Source of the DNA: JBDHZU01 sp039812085
Lineage (GTDB): Bacteria; Actinomycetota; Actinomycetes; S36-B12; UBA10799
NCBI GenBank assembly: GCA_039812085.1
Contig: JBDHZU010000050.1
Coordinates: 1 to 12,692, forward strand
Reading direction: 5' to 3'
DNA length: 12,692 nucleotides
Part shown: in pieces, positions 12,090 to 12,692 of the stretch
Position numbering within the stretch: position 1 is the first letter of the stretch
How the letters are laid out: each line of letters opens with the position of its first letter
Position numbers and translations under genes: made by a program
The notes under the pieces: generated by a model
Databases searched by the model: none
What the model was told of the DNA's origin: nothing
The model's input: the letters and a program-made list of their open reading frames with translations, nothing else

Positions 12090-12692
12090 GTGTTGAAGAA
12101 GACCGTTGCAGTCGGCATTGCCTCACTCGTCACCATTGCCATTGCAGGGTGCTCCTCCGGTTCTGGAAACGACGCCAGCCCAAGCTCATCTGCCCCTGCC
12201 TGCCCCACCCAGGCAATCGACGTAACGGTCAGCGTCAACCAGTGGGGAAACATCGCCCAGCAACTGGGCGGCCAATGCGCAACGGTCACCACGATCGTGT
12301 CGGGCTCCAGCGGCGATCCGCATGACTACGAACCAACCACCGGAGACATCGCAAAGTTCAGCAACGCGAAACTCGTCGTCGTCAATGGAATGGGCTACGA
12401 CGACTGGGCGAGCAAGGCCGTGGCAAGCGAGAACAGCAGTGTTCCCGTGGTCAGTGCCGCGACGGTCAACCACGTCGCTTCCGGATCGAACCCCCACCTT
12501 TGGTACAACCCGACGTACGTGGTGGCAACTGCAGAGGCCGTTACCGAACAGTTGAAGCAGATCCTGCCGGCCGCAGCCAGTTACTTCGACCAGCAAGCCG
12601 CGACTTTCACAGCCGCTCTGGGGCCTTACTTGAACAAGATCGACGCGATCAAAAAGCAGGCGGGCGGCAAGACGTATGGCGCGACCGAGAGC
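12090..12692 (+). CDS. znuA: ZnuA-type zinc ABC transporter substrate-binding lipoprotein, partial (3' end off the right edge)
   Basis: The first 201 residues are present with no stop. Signal peptide: VLKKTVAV then a hydrophobic run to lipobox AIAGC (lipidated C21), so it is anchored outside the membrane. A Ser/Gly/Pro linker follows. Family landmarks are the first strand ITV-like IDVTVSVNQWGNIAQQLGG (43-61), metal ligand H78 in DPHDYEPT, GMGYDDW (100-106) and metal ligand H136 in NPHLWYNP. C38 and C63 could form a disulfide. The His-rich loop that many ZnuA proteins have before the second ligand is absent here. The protein would capture Zn2+ and deliver it to an ABC permease, probably encoded just beyond the edge. 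The Zur box in its promoter argues for zinc rather than manganese. The symbol is by family and context. Confidence 0.9.
   Translation, partial: MLKKTVAVGIASLVTIAIAGCSSGSGNDASPSSSAPACPTQAIDVTVSVNQWGNIAQQLGGQCATVTTIVSGSSGDPHDYEPTTGDIAKFSNAKLVVVNGMGYDDWASKAVASENSSVPVVSAATVNHVASGSNPHLWYNPTYVVATAEAVTEQLKQILPAAASYFDQQAATFTAALGPYLNKIDAIKKQAGGKTYGATES

Overview
The window looks like chromosomal DNA of an actinobacterium with moderately high GC. The clues are the many GTG starts, lipoprotein signal peptides with short Ala-rich leaders, a Zur protein whose metal ligands match mycobacterial FurB, a hemerythrin-tailed P1B-5 metal ATPase, and a sigma factor with a long Ala/Pro C-terminal tail. I see no tRNA, rRNA, CRISPR array, insertion sequence or phage gene. 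The species cannot be named from the sequence.

Layout, left to right. (1) 1-840, minus: an ECF-type sigma factor that runs off the left edge. (2) 841-1140: a 300-base non-coding stretch with a nested hairpin structure that is probably the 3' end of the next operon. (3) 5139-1141, minus: a three-gene operon encoding a P1B-5 heavy-metal ATPase with a C-terminal hemerythrin domain, a UPF0016/GDT1 cation (Mn-type) transporter and a DUF2804 protein. A 16-base palindrome lies just before the ATPase start. (4) 5301-5855, plus: a divergent two-helix membrane protein of unknown family. (5) 8759-5872, minus: a GPH/MFS_2 transporter translationally coupled (ATGA overlap) to a PLP enzyme of the sphingosine-1-phosphate-lyase type. 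(6) 8931-9383, plus: a small flavodoxin-fold protein, divergent from the transporter. (7) 10108-9449, minus: a lipoprotein made of two tandem 75-residue four-cysteine repeats, convergent with the flavodoxin gene across a symmetric hairpin. (8) 11465-10236, minus: arginine deiminase with all catalytic residues. (9) 11991-11566, minus: Zur. (10) 12090 to the right edge, plus: a ZnuA-type zinc-binding lipoprotein, divergent from zur, with a strong Zur box over its promoter.

Two metal modules flank the window. The right one is a standard zinc-uptake control unit: Zur, its box, and the first gene of a zinc ABC importer. The left one is an apparent transition-metal export operon that pairs a primary pump carrying a diiron/O2-type sensor domain with a secondary Mn/Ca-type transporter and a protein of unknown function. 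The transporter/PLP-lyase pair in the middle suggests import and breakdown of one amino- or phospho-compound. The most unusual items are the metal operon with DUF2804, the transporter-lyase pair and the duplicated cysteine-rich lipoprotein.
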